Shown here: positions 63,296-64,000 of the stretch, one piece after another
How the letters are laid out: the number at the start of each line of letters is the position of its first letter
Numbering within the stretch: the stretch's first letter is position 1
Assembly: GCF_000420645.1 (NCBI RefSeq)
Contig: NZ_ATVI01000008.1
Location: forward strand, 310,001-374,000
Length of the DNA: 64,000 bases
From: Nevskia ramosa DSM 11499
GTDB taxonomy: Bacteria > Pseudomonadota > Gammaproteobacteria > Nevskiales > Nevskiaceae
Direction of reading: 5' to 3'
The notes under the pieces: generated by a model
The model's input: the letters and a program-made list of their open reading frames with translations, nothing else
Databases searched by the model: none
Told to the model about the DNA's origin: nothing
Program-made: the position numbers and the translations under genes

Positions 63296-63453
63296 CGGTG
63301 TCTCTCCGGAATGGGGGCGAGTGAGGAAGCCGCCGGTGATCCGGTTCTTTGCTTCCTGCACCTTCGATGCGCCAGCCCCTGCATCCGGTTGCAACGCTTG
63401 GACGATTTAATCTCGTCGTCACAAACGGTCATCGTCCCCGCTATCCAGACAGC

Positions 63454-64000
63454 TCAGACGGTGAGCACCGTCGCGCCACTGGTCTGCCGTGATTCCAGTG
63501 CGGCCTGCGCCTGGGCGGCATCGCGCAATGGATAGCGCTGCTTGATCTGCGGTTCGATCACACGGCTGGCAATCGCTTCGAACAGCGCGTTGGCTGCCGC
63601 ATCCAGTTCGGCGCGCGAGTTGGTGTAGTGAGCGAGCGTAGGCCTGGTGAAGTACAGCGAACCCTTCTCGGCGAGCAGCACCGGCTCGAACGGCGCGGCC
63701 TTGCCGGAGGCGTTGCCGAACGATACGAACAGCCCGCGCGTTCTCAGCGAATCGAGCGAGCCTGTGAAGGTGTCCTTGCCGACCGAGTCATAGACGACAT
63801 CGACGCCGCGGCCATCGGTCAGGCGGCGCACTTCGCCGGCCACGTCCTGTTCGCGATAGAGGATCACCTCGTCGCAGCCGGCGGCTTTCGCCAGCACCGC
63901 CTTGTCCGCCGAGCCGACGGTGCCGATCACGCGCGCCCCCAGCTTCTTTGCCCAGGGCACCAGCGCCGAGCCGACGCCGCCGGCCGCCGCATGCACCAGC
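63454..64000 (-). CDS. Quinone oxidoreductase / zinc-free alcohol dehydrogenase family, 5' end missing
   Basis: The C-terminal part of a medium-chain reductase, cut at the window edge. LVHAAAGGVGSALVPWAKKLGA is the nucleotide-binding motif of quinone oxidoreductases (zeta-crystallin type), followed by GCDEVILYREQDV and VDVVYDSVGKDTF. About 180 residues are present of roughly 325 expected. It reduces quinones or alpha,beta-unsaturated carbonyls with NADPH. Confidence 0.9.
   Translation of the reverse strand, partial: LVHAAAGGVGSALVPWAKKLGARVIGTVGSADKAVLAKAAGCDEVILYREQDVAGEVRRLTDGRGVDVVYDSVGKDTFTGSLDSLRTRGLFVSFGNASGKAAPFEPVLLAEKGSLYFTRPTLAHYTNSRAELDAAANALFEAIASRVIEPQIKQRYPLRDAAQAQAALESRQTSGATVLTV

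Overview
This is a GC-rich, gene-dense chromosomal window from a Gram-negative bacterium. It carries a LolCD-type lipoprotein export system, OmpA-family proteins, ExbB/ExbD motors, UbiB- and PurB-type housekeeping genes and frequent ATGA/GTGA start-stop overlaps. The gene set (high-molecular-weight FabG, E1-alpha/E1-beta/E2 oxo-acid dehydrogenase, NasS-NasT, DUF3034 porin) fits a gammaproteobacterium, perhaps of the Nevskiales/Xanthomonadales side. That placement is inference; no rRNA or tRNA gene was seen to confirm it.

Positions 1-26,300 form an accessory block centred on nitrate assimilation. On the minus strand lie a NarK-type nitrate transporter, nirB, nirD and a NirB-like flavoprotein, with the operon running off the left edge, followed upstream by an Alg_export-type porin. 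On the plus strand an eight-gene envelope cluster (TPR proteins, ExbB, two ExbD, AgmX/TonB-like protein) leads into an OmpA protein fused to a blue-copper domain, a NasT-NasS regulator pair, a DUF3034 porin with an exported truncated haemoglobin, and a Tat-exported FMN protein with a PepSY membrane protein and ApbE. A second, different NasS-NasT pair closes the block on the minus strand.

The main discovery is regulatory. Four promoters in this block (for narK-nirBD, the porin, the OmpA-cupredoxin and DUF3034-haemoglobin) each have a -24/-12 sigma-54 element followed by an untranslated leader with two stem-loops whose hexanucleotide loops have A at position 1 and G at position 4. That is the known RNA target of ANTAR proteins such as NasT. 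In three leaders the second stem-loop overlaps the 5' arm of an intrinsic terminator with a long T-run, the classic antitermination layout. The two NasT proteins encoded here are the obvious binders. This links an outer-membrane blue-copper protein, two outer-membrane porins and a periplasmic haemoglobin to nitrate sensing; the FMN module is linked by position only.

Positions 26,371-39,126 hold a 2-oxo-acid dehydrogenase operon (minus), a duplicated-permease anion ABC transporter (plus), a GT39-type glycosyltransferase, lolC/E-like and lolD genes and comEC. Positions 39,142-64,000 are mostly ordinary chromosome: a Gre factor, hydrolases, a GGDEF protein coupled to a PAS histidine kinase, a 3-ketoacyl reductase, GTP cyclohydrolase II, a long UbiB-family kinase, pyrD, an OmpA protein with calcium-binding-type repeats, purB, fumC and several small or unknown proteins. 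No CRISPR array, insertion sequence, prophage or RNA gene was found by eye.
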